Positions 53,073 to 62,522 of a DNA stretch of 64,000 nucleotides are shown here, one piece after another (the first letter of the stretch is position 1; each line of letters opens with the position of its first letter). The stretch is taken from the NCBI GenBank assembly GCA_016720465.1, contig JADKKO010000004.1, positions 1,736,001 to 1,800,000 on the forward strand, read 5' to 3'. A program made the translations under genes and the position numbers. The DNA is from Holophagaceae bacterium. GTDB taxonomy: Bacteria > Acidobacteriota > Holophagae > Holophagales > Holophagaceae. Under the pieces are notes generated by a model. That model worked only from the letters and a program-made list of their open reading frames with translations. It did not search any database and was not told where the DNA came from.

Positions 53073-55646
53073 TCACTCGGATCTCAGCGCATCCAGGGGT
53101 TTCGCGTTCAAGCTCCTCCAGGATCCCAGCAGGCCCACCGCGGCCGTGAGCAGGGCGGCCGCCGCCAGCAGCACAGGCGCGGCCCATGGATCCGCGTTGG
53201 CGGGCAGTTCCAGGATTTTCTTCGCGTAGAGGTCCGAGAGGATCCGGGCCATGCCGCTGGCGATGAGGGCCGCGCTGGCCCCCAGCAGCAGGAATTCCCA
53301 GAGCAGGCTGCCCAGCAGGGTGCCGTGGGTGGCGCCGAGGGTGCGCAGCAGGGCCAGATCCCGCTGCCGGCCCAGGCGGCCCGCCAACAGGCTCGCGGCC
53401 AGCACCAGGAGGCTGGAGGCCAGCATGAGCGTGGCGAGGGCGCGGGCCACGGTCGAGATCAGGTCCAGGATCCGGCCCACCTTGCGGGCCACTTCGGAGA
53501 TGTCGATGACCGTGATGTTGGGGAAGGCCTGCGCCACCTCCGTCTGGATGCGGGCGCGGGTGTCCTCGCTTTCGGCTTCGAGGGCCACCAGATCCAGGCG
53601 CGGCGCCCCGCTCAGCAAGGAAGGGTGCAGGACGATGAAGAAATTGGGACGCATGGTCTGCCACACCACCTTGCGCAAGGAGGTGACCTTGCCGCGGATT
53701 TCCTGGCCCTGCACATCGAAGGCGAGTTCATCGCCGAGCCTGGCCTGGATGCTTTGCGCGAAGAATTCCTCCAGGGAGATTTCCGCGAGGGGCGCCCTGG
53801 GATCGCTCCAGAAGCGCCCGGCGACGAGGGTTTCGCCTTCCTCCAGCACCGCGCGGTAGGTGAGGTTCTGCTCTCGGGTGCGGAAGCCCTCGCGGCGGGT
53901 TTGCTCCTCGTTGCCTTCCACCGCCCCGGGCGCTTCGCGGACAGGGCGGCCGTTGATCGCCTTGAGGCGCGCCCGCACCAGGGGCGCCACCAAGGGCTCG
54001 CGTCCGGAAAGGCGCTTGAGCCGGGTTCGCAAGGCCTCGCTCTGGTCCGGCTGGACATCGATGAAAAAAAGATTAGGGCGGTTGCCCGCGCCGCGCTGTT
54101 TCAGGATCGGGCCCACCAGGTCGTCCTTGATGAAAGACGTGGCGAGCGTGAGGAAGATGGCCAGTCCCATCACCGCCATCATGAGCGAGGTGAGGGCCGG
54201 CTTGGCGCCCAGCTGCGCGAAGCCGAGCTTCATGGCGAGGGGCATGCGCGGGGCGAAGCGGCCATAGAGCCAGAGCATCAGGCGCGTGGCCCCCATGAGC
54301 AGCGCGAAGAGCAGGGCCAGGCCCGCCAGGGTGGCGAAGCCGGCCTTCAGGCTCGGGGCGTTGCGCAACACCAGCCAGGCCGCCACCAGCAGGGCCGAGC
54401 CACTGCAAAGCCAGGTCGCGGCGCGGTCCCCTCTCTGGACGGTGGATTCCCGCAGCAGCTCCAGGGGCCTGACCTTTCCCAGGCGCAGGAGGGGCGGAAG
54501 GGAAGGCAGCAGCACCATCGCCGCGGCCGCCAAGGTCTCGGTCAACGGGGGCCATTGAGCCGGGGCGTTCTTCGCCGCTGCGGGGATGATGTCGCCGAGG
54601 ATCCTGGGGATGAACGCCGCGGCCGCCGAGCCCGCGGTGAAACCGAGAGCCAGGGCCGCGCCCAGCAGGATCAGGGTGAGTCCGCTGTAGATCAGCACCG
54701 GCGCGTTGGGCGGAGCGCCGAGGCAGCGCAGAATGGCCGCGTCGCGCCGCCGGCCATCGAGAAAGGCCGCGAGGATGGCCCAGGCGCCCAGGAGCGCCAG
54801 CAGCAGCGTGAACAGGCCCAACTGCTGGATGAACCGATTGAGGTTGCGGATGGGGCGCGCCAGGGCCCCGCTGGCCTCCTCATGGCTCTGGGCCCGCACC
54901 ATCGGACCAGCATTTCCTGCAAGGGTCCGCAGCTTTGGCAGGAGGCTTCCGAGCCCGGCGCCGGGCTTGAGGGTCACCAGCAGGCGTCCTGTCATCCGCG
55001 AGCGCTGGGTCATGAGACCCAGGGACCGAGCTGTTTCCAGTTCCATGTGCACCCGCGGCCCGAGCGTGAAGGCCGAGGCCTGGCGGGATTCATCCCTGGC
55101 CACGATGCCCCGTACGGGCAGGTCGCTGGTGCCGATCCGCAGGGAGGCGCGCGGTTGGATTTCCGTAGATGGAGGTCCCGCCACCGACAAATGGAAGTTC
55201 TCCGCGAGAATCCCTTCCACGAACACGCCGTGGTCCAAGGCCGGGCGGCCCCCGGCATCGCCGGCAGGGCCGCCGGTGATGTCCAGCGCTCCCGCCAGCG
55301 GATACCCGGGGCCCGCCGCGCGCACTTCCACGAGTTTGGGCGGGGAGCCCTCCACCGTGGCCATGGTCGCGAAATCATAGACCAGGCAGGCGCGGTCCAC
55401 CTCAGGAAGGGCCCGGACCTTGGCTTCCAAGCCTTCGGGCACCAGGCCGGTGGCATTCAGGGCCGCATCGCCGCCGAGGATGGCCCGGCTCTCGGAGTGG
55501 ATGGCGCCCAGCACCCGCGCCGAGAACCCGTACGTGGCCGCAAAGGCTGCGAAGCCCAGGGACAGGCAAAGCGCGATGAGCAGCAGCCTTCCCTTCTGGC
55601 GGTCCAGTTCCCGGCCCACCATGCGAAGAAGGAAACCAGCCGTCAT
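53073..55646 (-). CDS. ABC transporter permease, YbbP-like
   Basis: An 857-residue FtsX-type permease with two copies of the four-helix module. An N-terminal anchor (GRLLLIALCLSLGFAAFAATYGF) precedes a large periplasmic region. A central membrane set around LLLALLGAWAILAAFLDGRRRDAAILRCLGAP carries the RDAAILRCLGA cytosolic coupling helix, repeated in the C-terminal set as RDLALLRTLGAT. It overlaps the ATPase gene by 4 bp. By the YbbA/YbbP layout it may handle lipids or lipoproteins. Confidence 0.9.
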   Translation of the reverse strand: MTAGFLLRMVGRELDRQKGRLLLIALCLSLGFAAFAATYGFSARVLGAIHSESRAILGGDAALNATGLVPEGLEAKVRALPEVDRACLVYDFATMATVEGSPPKLVEVRAAGPGYPLAGALDITGGPAGDAGGRPALDHGVFVEGILAENFHLSVAGPPSTEIQPRASLRIGTSDLPVRGIVARDESRQASAFTLGPRVHMELETARSLGLMTQRSRMTGRLLVTLKPGAGLGSLLPKLRTLAGNAGPMVRAQSHEEASGALARPIRNLNRFIQQLGLFTLLLALLGAWAILAAFLDGRRRDAAILRCLGAPPNAPVLIYSGLTLILLGAALALGFTAGSAAAAFIPRILGDIIPAAAKNAPAQWPPLTETLAAAAMVLLPSLPPLLRLGKVRPLELLRESTVQRGDRAATWLCSGSALLVAAWLVLRNAPSLKAGFATLAGLALLFALLMGATRLMLWLYGRFAPRMPLAMKLGFAQLGAKPALTSLMMAVMGLAIFLTLATSFIKDDLVGPILKQRGAGNRPNLFFIDVQPDQSEALRTRLKRLSGREPLVAPLVRARLKAINGRPVREAPGAVEGNEEQTRREGFRTREQNLTYRAVLEEGETLVAGRFWSDPRAPLAEISLEEFFAQSIQARLGDELAFDVQGQEIRGKVTSLRKVVWQTMRPNFFIVLHPSLLSGAPRLDLVALEAESEDTRARIQTEVAQAFPNITVIDISEVARKVGRILDLISTVARALATLMLASSLLVLAASLLAGRLGRQRDLALLRTLGATHGTLLGSLLWEFLLLGASAALIASGMARILSDLYAKKILELPANADPWAAPVLLAAAALLTAAVGLLGSWRSLNAKPLDALRSE

Positions 55647-56314
55647 GCCGCGCCGTTCCCGAAGCGCCCGCCCTCCAGGAAGACTTGGCGATCCAGGCGG
55701 TCCGCCAGGTGGGGATCGTGGGTCACGAGCACCAGCGTGGTGCCCAGGTCCTGATGCAAGGCCAGCAGCAGCTCGAACACCTTTGAGGCGTTCACGCGGT
55801 CCAGGCTGCCGGTGGGTTCATCGCAAAGCAGGATCTTGGGCCGGGCCACGACGGCCCGCGCGATGGCCACCCGCTGGCATTCGCCGCCGCTGAGCTGGCC
55901 GGGCAGGTGCGCCATGCGGTGTTCCAGCCCCACCCGGGCGAGGGCCTCCTGCGCGGATTTTATGGGAGAGCCAAGCCCCGCGATCTCCGCGGCGATGACG
56001 ACGTTTTGCAGTGCCGAAAAATGCTGGAGCAGGTGGAAGGCCTGGAACACGAATCCCAGGTTCCGGGCCCGGAAACGCGACAGGCCCGCTTCGCCGAGGG
56101 TTCCCAGCCGGTGGCCCGCGACGTTGACCTCGCCGGAAGTGGGCTGGTCCAGGCCCGCCAGCAGGCCCAGCAGGGTGCTCTTGCCGCTGCCGGAAGGGCC
56201 CTCGATGGCCACCGAAAGGCCGGCCTCGAAGGAGCAGGACAGGTTTTCCAGAACCGTGAGGGATTCACCCGAGGGGGATTCAAATATCCGCGACACCGCG
56301 CGCAGTTCGATCAT
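55643..56314 (-). CDS. ABC transporter ATP-binding protein, YbbA-like
   Basis: A 223-residue MacB/LolD-class ATPase: Walker A GPSGSGKST, signature LSGGECQRVAIARAV, Walker B ILLCDEPTGSLD and H-loop VTHDPH. It is transcribed with the permease. The divergent arylesterase/TesA gene completes the ybbAP-tesA arrangement known from enterobacteria. Confidence 0.93.
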   Translation of the reverse strand: MIELRAVSRIFESPSGESLTVLENLSCSFEAGLSVAIEGPSGSGKSTLLGLLAGLDQPTSGEVNVAGHRLGTLGEAGLSRFRARNLGFVFQAFHLLQHFSALQNVVIAAEIAGLGSPIKSAQEALARVGLEHRMAHLPGQLSGGECQRVAIARAVVARPKILLCDEPTGSLDRVNASKVFELLLALHQDLGTTLVLVTHDPHLADRLDRQVFLEGGRFGNGAA

Positions 56315-56376
56315 GAACCCAGCGTACCGGAACAGACCACGTGAATCCTGGACCCTAGCCGTGAGAATCTTTTCCT

Positions 56377-57003
56377 ATGCGCCATTGGCTGTCCATCCTG
56401 CTGTTCCTGCCCACCTGCGCGGGACATGCCACGGCTCCATCCGAAACCCGCCGCACGGTCGTGTTCCTGGGCGACAGCCTGACGGCGGGGCTGGGATTGC
56501 CGCTGGAACAGTCCTTTCCGTCCCTGATCGAAGCCCGCCTCCGGGCGGAACGGAGGCCCTGGAAGGTCGTGAACGCGGGTGTCTCCGGCGACACCACCGC
56601 CGGTGGATTGGCCAGGCTCGACTGGATCTACAGGCAGAAGGTGGATGTGCTGGTGGTGGCCTTGGGGGCAAACGACGGCCTGCGCGGACTTCCCGCCGTC
56701 CAGACCGAACAGAACCTGCGGGGGATCCTCCAGCGGGCCCGCAGGGAAGGCTCCCGCGTGCTCCTGGCGGGCATCCGCCTGCCGGATAATTTCGGTCCCC
56801 GGGCCCAGGCCCGCTTCGCGGCCATCTATCCGCGCCTGGCGGCGGAATTCCGCGTGCCGCTGGTGCCTTTCCTGCTCGAGGGTGTGGCCATGGAACCGGG
56901 ATTGAACCAACCGGATGGCATCCATCCCAACGCCGAGGGAGCGCGCCGGGTGGCGGACCACCTCTGGAAGAAGTTGGGGCCGATGCTCTCCGGTCCACGC
57001 TGA
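56377..57003 (+). CDS. tesA: TesA-like SGNH arylesterase/thioesterase
   Basis: A 208-residue exported SGNH hydrolase with signal peptide (HWLSILLFLPTCAGHA). Block I is VVFLGDSLTAGLGL with the nucleophile serine, block III is GANDGLRG, and block V is DGIHPNAEG with the catalytic Asp and His. Acts on acyl-esters or acyl-CoA/thioesters in the periplasm. It is divergent from ybbA-like and ybbP-like genes. Confidence 0.93.
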   Translation: MRHWLSILLFLPTCAGHATAPSETRRTVVFLGDSLTAGLGLPLEQSFPSLIEARLRAERRPWKVVNAGVSGDTTAGGLARLDWIYRQKVDVLVVALGANDGLRGLPAVQTEQNLRGILQRARREGSRVLLAGIRLPDNFGPRAQARFAAIYPRLAAEFRVPLVPFLLEGVAMEPGLNQPDGIHPNAEGARRVADHLWKKLGPMLSGPR

Positions 57004-57052
57004 AGAGCTACACTGCACCAAAGCAATCGTAATGGGTGGAACTGGAGCCTTC

Positions 57053-59320
57053 ATGAAGTGGTTGAAGCGGATCGTGCTGATCCTGGGTGTGGCCTTGGGG
57101 CTTGGAGCCCTCTGGGCCTGGTGGACCATCCAGCGCCAGCTCCCGGATAGCGCGGTTCCCGTGATCCATGGCCTCGCCAACCGCGTCCAGGTGGTGTTCG
57201 ATGCGCGGGGAGTCGCGACCATCAAGGCTGGATCCTTCCAGGACGCCTTCCGCGTGCAGGGCTATCTGTCGGCCCGGGAACGCCTGTTCCAGATGGAATT
57301 GCAGCGTCGCACCGCCGACGGGCTGCTGGCCGAAATCTTCGGCCCCTCGGCCTTGCCGGTGGACCGGATCCACCGGGTCTATGGCTTCCACCAGACGGCC
57401 GATGCGGCTTCGCCCCAATTGCCCGAAGACGAACGGGACGCCTTGGAGGCCTTTTCAGACGGGGTCAACGCCTTCATCCAAAGCCATCCCGGCCGGTGGG
57501 GACTTGAATTCCAGTTGCTCGGCATCAAGCCCCGGCCCTGGACCCCCGCGGATTGCCTGAAGGGCCTGCTGCTGATGCACGAGGATCTCTCCAGCACCTG
57601 GAAGACGGAGCTGCGCAACGAAGCCTTGAAAGTCCTGCCTGAACCCCAGCGGCGCGCGATCCAGCCCGTGGCGACGGATTGGGACCAACTCATCATTCCG
57701 GACGTGGAAGCGCCGCGCCTGGATGCGGAGCTGCTCTTCCAGGCCCAGCCGCTGTTCAAATCCGCGAAGCTGCCCGGATTGCCCAGGGATGGGCTCGGCC
57801 TCAGCCCATCCGCCGGAGAACGCGATCCCTCCATCGGCTCCAATGCCTGGGTGGTGAGCGGGAGCCGCACCGCGAGCGGGAAGCCGATCCTCGGGAACGA
57901 TCCCCACCTGGGGCTTTCGAGTCCCGGCATCTGGCTGCCCCTGCGCATCGAAATCGGCGAGCGGCACGCAGAGGGCGTGGCGCTGCCCTTCCTGCCGGGC
58001 ATCACCCTGGGCCGCAACCAGGCCATCGCCTGGGGATTCACGAATCTGGGCACCGACGTCCAGGATCTCTACCGGGAAGCTCCGAAGGGTGAGCGCATCG
58101 AGGACATCCCCGTCAAAGGCCGGGCGGCCGAGCGGTTGCGGGTGCCCTTGGGCGCCCACGGGCCGCAGGTGCGGCCGGGCTACAGCCTGAAATGGACCGC
58201 CCTGGATCCCGCGAATCTGCGGATGCCCGTCACGAAGCTGATCCGCGCCACGGATTGGGACAGCTTCAACGCCGCCTGCGATGGGTTCCTGGGTCCCGCG
58301 CAGAACATCGTCTATGCCGACGCGGAGGGCCACATCGGCTACCGCGCGACTGGTCTCGTGCCCCTTCGGAAGAAGGGCGACGATGGTTCCCTACCGGTGG
58401 ACGGCAACGACCCCAGCAACGATTGGCAGGGCTTCGTGAGCCAGGCGGAAATGCCCCGGGTGCTGGATCCGGCCAGGGGCTACCTGGTGACCGCCAACCA
58501 AAGGATACTGGGCAGCGGTTTTCCGTATCCGGTCGCCACGCGCTGGGCGAGCCCCGTCAGGGCCAAGCGCATCGCAGAGCTGATCGAAGCCGCGGGCAGG
58601 CTGGATCATCAATGCGCGGAGCGCATCCAGCTGGACATCGCCTCGCCTGAACACCGTGAATTCATGAATCTGGCAACGCCAGCCCTGGACGCGGGCTGGC
58701 GGTCCGAATTCCAGGGATGGGATGGCTTGGCGGAGGCGGGGTCCAGAAAATTCCTGGAGGCCGATCTGCTGAAGAAGCATTTCCGGGCCCAGTTGCTGAG
58801 CCGCCTGCTGCGGGGCACCGGGTGGGACGCGGACAATTTCAGTTCGGACACCGACGATGCCCTGCTGCGGGAAGCCCTGAAAGCGGATCAGGATGCCTGG
58901 ACCCGCGTAGGCCTTGGCGACAAGCAAGAAGCCCTTTTAGAAGCCGCCCGTCTCGTCAGGAAGCAGCTGGAGGCGGGCCCCAGGACCTGGGGGGAATCCA
59001 ACCGCCTGGCCATCCAGAATCCCCTGGGCCGGGCGGGCGGCGTGCTGGGCTGGGCCTACAATCCGCCCCGGGTCGGCCAGAAAGGCGCGAACCACAGCGT
59101 CCGCGTCGCCAAGCCGGGATTCGGCCAAAGCATGCGCCTGATCGTGGATTGGGGGGATGCCGACGCCACCACGCTGGTGGTTCCACTGGGCGTGAGCGGC
59201 CACCTGGGTTCCAGCCACCGCCACGACCAACTGAAACACTGGCGCGAGGGCGATCCTGCCGGCCAGGCGACCCGGCTCAAGCAGGCGGAACGCGGCAGCG
59301 GGCTCGTGTTCCCGAATTGA
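57053..59320 (+). CDS. Penicillin acylase family protein
   Basis: A 755-residue Ntn-hydrolase precursor. The start at 57053 (MKWLKRIVLILGVALGLGALW) follows GGAG and gives a signal anchor. The autocatalytic serine should be the S in GSNAWVVSGSRT (S263), dividing an alpha chain (~30-260) from a beta chain. NDPHLGLSSPGIW matches the conserved segment after the cleavage site. Substrates may be N-acyl amides such as acyl-homoserine lactones; not determined. Confidence 0.92.
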   Translation: MKWLKRIVLILGVALGLGALWAWWTIQRQLPDSAVPVIHGLANRVQVVFDARGVATIKAGSFQDAFRVQGYLSARERLFQMELQRRTADGLLAEIFGPSALPVDRIHRVYGFHQTADAASPQLPEDERDALEAFSDGVNAFIQSHPGRWGLEFQLLGIKPRPWTPADCLKGLLLMHEDLSSTWKTELRNEALKVLPEPQRRAIQPVATDWDQLIIPDVEAPRLDAELLFQAQPLFKSAKLPGLPRDGLGLSPSAGERDPSIGSNAWVVSGSRTASGKPILGNDPHLGLSSPGIWLPLRIEIGERHAEGVALPFLPGITLGRNQAIAWGFTNLGTDVQDLYREAPKGERIEDIPVKGRAAERLRVPLGAHGPQVRPGYSLKWTALDPANLRMPVTKLIRATDWDSFNAACDGFLGPAQNIVYADAEGHIGYRATGLVPLRKKGDDGSLPVDGNDPSNDWQGFVSQAEMPRVLDPARGYLVTANQRILGSGFPYPVATRWASPVRAKRIAELIEAAGRLDHQCAERIQLDIASPEHREFMNLATPALDAGWRSEFQGWDGLAEAGSRKFLEADLLKKHFRAQLLSRLLRGTGWDADNFSSDTDDALLREALKADQDAWTRVGLGDKQEALLEAARLVRKQLEAGPRTWGESNRLAIQNPLGRAGGVLGWAYNPPRVGQKGANHSVRVAKPGFGQSMRLIVDWGDADATTLVVPLGVSGHLGSSHRHDQLKHWREGDPAGQATRLKQAERGSGLVFPN

Positions 59321-59383
59321 GCCCCCAGCCCGATGGTTCTCCCGCTGCCATGCCGCGGGAAACGATGGGTTCAAGAATGGTGA

Positions 59384-60733
59384 TCAGTCCGGCACGGGCA
59401 GGCCGCTGGGAACCGAGGACGGGACTTCTCCGCTCTGGTCGAGCGCGCCGGGATCCGTCAGGGAGTGGAGGAACTCCACCAGGTCGCCGACTTCCGCCTC
59501 CGAAAGGGCCAGCGGCGCCGCCACGATGGGATCCAAGGTGTTGAACACCCCTGCCTGGATGATGTCCTGGTTGCGCACCTGGCTGGCGAAGCGGGAGGGC
59601 AGTTGATTCGGATCGTAGGTCTGGAGCGACTGCCTTGGATTGAGATGATGCCTGACCACGGCTTTGAGGGAGGCATACCCTCCGGCGTGGGTCCAGGGAC
59701 CGGTCAGGGCGACGTTCCGCAATGGGGGAGTGCGGAATTTGAAACGGTCCGGGGCCAGGCCCGTTTCGCGCCCCCGGCCAAAGTCCAGGGGGGATTCCGC
59801 CCCCTTGCCGGGGCCGACCTGGGGCATCGCGAGGTTGTGGAATTTCAGGTCGGTCATCGAGGGGCCCGAGTGGCATTCGGAACAGAGCGCTTTCCCATAG
59901 AACAACGCCGCGCCGCGTTTTTGGGCCGCGGAGAGGGTGGTGGAATCCCCGGCCACATAGCGGTCGAACGGGCTATCCGCCATCGCCCAGACGCTGGCTT
60001 CGAAGGCTCCGATGGCGTTGGAGGCATGTTGGAATCCCCACTGGGCTTGGGGCACAGCCGGATAGGCGGCCGAGAACAGCCGGACATATTCCGGTATGGC
60101 CATCAGACGCGCCATCAGGCCATTCCAGATCCCGGAGAAATCGCTGTCGGCCAGGGCCGCCAGTTCGTTGGGCTGGCCGTCCACCCGGGTCTCTCCCGCG
60201 CTGCCCCGCATCTCGTCGCGGGAAGTGACCGGGAACATCGCCTGGGCTGCCAGCGCATTTTCCAGTCCCGGCAGAAGCTTTGGGCCCGCCGGCGTGGTCA
60301 AACCGGTTTGGGCGGTGCCGCTGACCCGGCCATCCCAGAAGAGGACGTTGAAATCGCCGGCGCCGCGGTTGAACACCTCGGGCGCATTACGGGGAATGAA
60401 ATTCCGGCCGGGTCCATTTTCCCGGTTCGCCCCCAGCCCGGCGCCGCCGGTGCCGATGGAGACGCTGAGCGCGTCCGCGGTGTGCGCGGCCGGGTGATGG
60501 CAAGTGGCGCAGGAGATGTCCATGTTGCCGCTCAGGATCTTGTCGAACATCAGGGCCTTCCCCAAAGCGACTTTTTGCGGAGCCTGGGCGGGCGTCTGGA
60601 GGGCCCGGACCCCGGCCTTCTCCAGCTTGGAGCGGAGCAGCCCATCTTCGGAGGCGCGGTCTTCCTGGCGGCCGCCGCAGGCCGACAACAGGACCACGGA
60701 AAGCAGTGTAGGCAGCAGTAGGGATGTCTTCAT
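59384..60733 (-). CDS. Di-heme cytochrome c peroxidase/MauG family lipoprotein
   Basis: A 449-residue exported protein. The start at 60733 gives a lipoprotein signal (LLLPTLLSVVLLSACGG). Heme attachment sites are CATCH (75-79) and CSECH (284-288). Length and layout fit bacterial di-heme peroxidases, which reduce hydrogen peroxide, or MauG-like enzymes. The ResB/CcsA system in the window could mature it. The 252 bp upstream to the next gene contain no clear feature. Confidence 0.92.
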   Translation of the reverse strand: MKTSLLLPTLLSVVLLSACGGRQEDRASEDGLLRSKLEKAGVRALQTPAQAPQKVALGKALMFDKILSGNMDISCATCHHPAAHTADALSVSIGTGGAGLGANRENGPGRNFIPRNAPEVFNRGAGDFNVLFWDGRVSGTAQTGLTTPAGPKLLPGLENALAAQAMFPVTSRDEMRGSAGETRVDGQPNELAALADSDFSGIWNGLMARLMAIPEYVRLFSAAYPAVPQAQWGFQHASNAIGAFEASVWAMADSPFDRYVAGDSTTLSAAQKRGAALFYGKALCSECHSGPSMTDLKFHNLAMPQVGPGKGAESPLDFGRGRETGLAPDRFKFRTPPLRNVALTGPWTHAGGYASLKAVVRHHLNPRQSLQTYDPNQLPSRFASQVRNQDIIQAGVFNTLDPIVAAPLALSEAEVGDLVEFLHSLTDPGALDQSGEVPSSVPSGLPVPD

Positions 60734-60985
60734 GAGTCCTCGCTCAAGCGTGGGGATGGAAGGGCGCCTGGAACCGGCGTAGCGGTTGGTTTGCCTGGGG
60801 CCGAATGGGGGGAGATGCATCATTCTCAACCAGAACCGGACATTTGCCCAGGGTGGCGCCGGATGCAACGCTCCACCTGCGGCGCAGGCCATCCGAGCAG
60901 GCGGAACTTCGTTGCGAGGAGGCGTCCTGGCTGGCTGAAGCGTCCTGGCGTCGCGCCGGGGGGCCGCGGATGCCCGCGAAAAGGC

Positions 60986-61882
60986 CTACAACGAGGCGGG
61001 CTCCATGCGCTGCTCGCCTTCCCAGCGGTAGAAGCCCGAGCCGCTCTTGCGTCCCAGGCGCCCCGCCGCCACGAGCTGTTTGAGCAGCGAAGGCGCCTTG
61101 AAGCGAGGCTCTCCCAGGGCGTCGAACATCACATCCGCCACATTCGCGATGGTGTCCAGCCCGATGAAGTCCGACAGATGCAGCGGGCCCATGGGGTGGC
61201 CGCAGCCCAATTTCATGCCCGCGTCGATGTCGGCGGTGCTCGCGAGATGCTGCTCGCGGGAGCGGATGGCGTCCAACAGGAAGGGCACCAGCAGGCGGTT
61301 GACGATGAAGCCCGGCGCATCCGGCGCCAGCACCGGGGTCTTGCCCACCCTCCGGACGAAGTCCTGGAGCGCTTCCACCGTGTCGGCGGAGCTGAGCACG
61401 GTCCGGATGATCTCCACCAGCGGCATGGCGGGCACGGGGTTGAAGAAATGCAGCCCCGCCGTGAACGGCTGGCGATCGGGCCCCAGGGCGGCGGCCAGCT
61501 CGGTGATGGAGATGGATGAGGTGTTCGAGCAGAGCAGGGTGGAAGGGGCCATGACGCGGTCCAGCTCGGCGAACATCTTCAGTTTCAGGGACAGGATTTC
61601 AGGCACCGCCTCGATGACCAGTTCGCAATCGCCCAGGGCGCTCCATTGCAGCGTGCCCTGGAGCTTCGCGCTGAAGACATCGGCCTCCTGCTGGCTGCGC
61701 TTGCCCTTCAGCACGGCCCGGTCCCACTGGTTCTGGATGCGGACCAGGCCGCGGTCCAGAGCAGGCTGGTCGACCTCTTTCACCACCACGCTGAAACCCG
61801 CTTCGGCCGCGATCTGCGCGATTCCTGCGCCCATGAGCCCGCATCCGACGATGCCCACCGTGTTGACCGAGCTCATGTCCAT
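60986..61882 (-). CDS. 3-hydroxybutyryl-CoA dehydrogenase
   Basis: A 298-residue NAD(P)-dependent 3-hydroxyacyl-CoA dehydrogenase. The Rossmann motif VGIVGCGLMGAGIAQ, the catalytic-site region HFFNPVPAMPLVEII, and DAPGFIVNRLLVPFLLDAI plus GCGHPMGPLHLSDFIGLD are diagnostic. GGAGG precedes the ATG at 61882. It completes, with the crotonase at 21.6 kb, the reactions between crotonyl-CoA and acetoacetyl-CoA. Confidence 0.94.
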   Translation of the reverse strand: MDMSSVNTVGIVGCGLMGAGIAQIAAEAGFSVVVKEVDQPALDRGLVRIQNQWDRAVLKGKRSQQEADVFSAKLQGTLQWSALGDCELVIEAVPEILSLKLKMFAELDRVMAPSTLLCSNTSSISITELAAALGPDRQPFTAGLHFFNPVPAMPLVEIIRTVLSSADTVEALQDFVRRVGKTPVLAPDAPGFIVNRLLVPFLLDAIRSREQHLASTADIDAGMKLGCGHPMGPLHLSDFIGLDTIANVADVMFDALGEPRFKAPSLLKQLVAAGRLGRKSGSGFYRWEGEQRMEPASL

Positions 61883-62056
61883 GGAGGCCTCCGGAATGAA
61901 AACAGCTTAGCTCCCCGCCCCGGGATTGCGGGAAACTCTGGGTCGTTGTTCTGGAATAACTCAGTCCTTTCATCCAATGGCACGACATAAGGATCCGTAA
62001 CTCAACAACCAGAAAAGCATTGGTTGTTTCGTAACGGCTCCTAAGGTGGAGACCCC

Positions 62057-62482
62057 ATGATCATCGCGCAGCACACCCTTGAAACGACGGCCACACCCGA
62101 AAACATCTGGGCGCTATGGGCGGACGTGGCTCGCTACCCGGAGTGGGATGGCGGGACCGAATGGGCCAGGCTGGATGGTGGATTCAAGGCGGGCAACCAC
62201 GGCGAACTGAAGCCGGTGGGCGGCCGGGCCGCAGCCTTCACCATCACCGAGATGGTGGAAGGGCGGTCCTTCTCCGACCTCATAGGGCTGCCCTTCGCCC
62301 GGCTGCGGTTCCACCACTCGATGGAACCGACCGGCATGGGCGCCCGCCTGACCCACCGCATCGAGGTGGAAGGCCTTCTCGCCTGGATCTGGGCACGCAG
62401 GTTGGGACCGGCGTTCCGGACGGACCTTCCGGCCTCCATGCGGAAACTGGCGCGGCTGGCCGAGCGGCCCGAAGGCCGCTGA
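62057..62482 (+). CDS. SRPBCC-family protein
   Basis: A 141-residue START/Bet v1-like fold protein. TLETTATPENIWALWADVARYPEWDGG is the typical N-terminal SRPBCC motif, followed by antiparallel strands and a final long helix (MRKLARLAERP). It would bind a hydrophobic small ligand. A GGTGGAG lies upstream of the start. No partner is adjacent. Confidence 0.85.
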   Translation: MIIAQHTLETTATPENIWALWADVARYPEWDGGTEWARLDGGFKAGNHGELKPVGGRAAAFTITEMVEGRSFSDLIGLPFARLRFHHSMEPTGMGARLTHRIEVEGLLAWIWARRLGPAFRTDLPASMRKLARLAERPEGR

Positions 62483-62522
62483 AACGCTGGAGCCAGCCGC
62501 CAGCGCTAGACCGGGAAGCCGA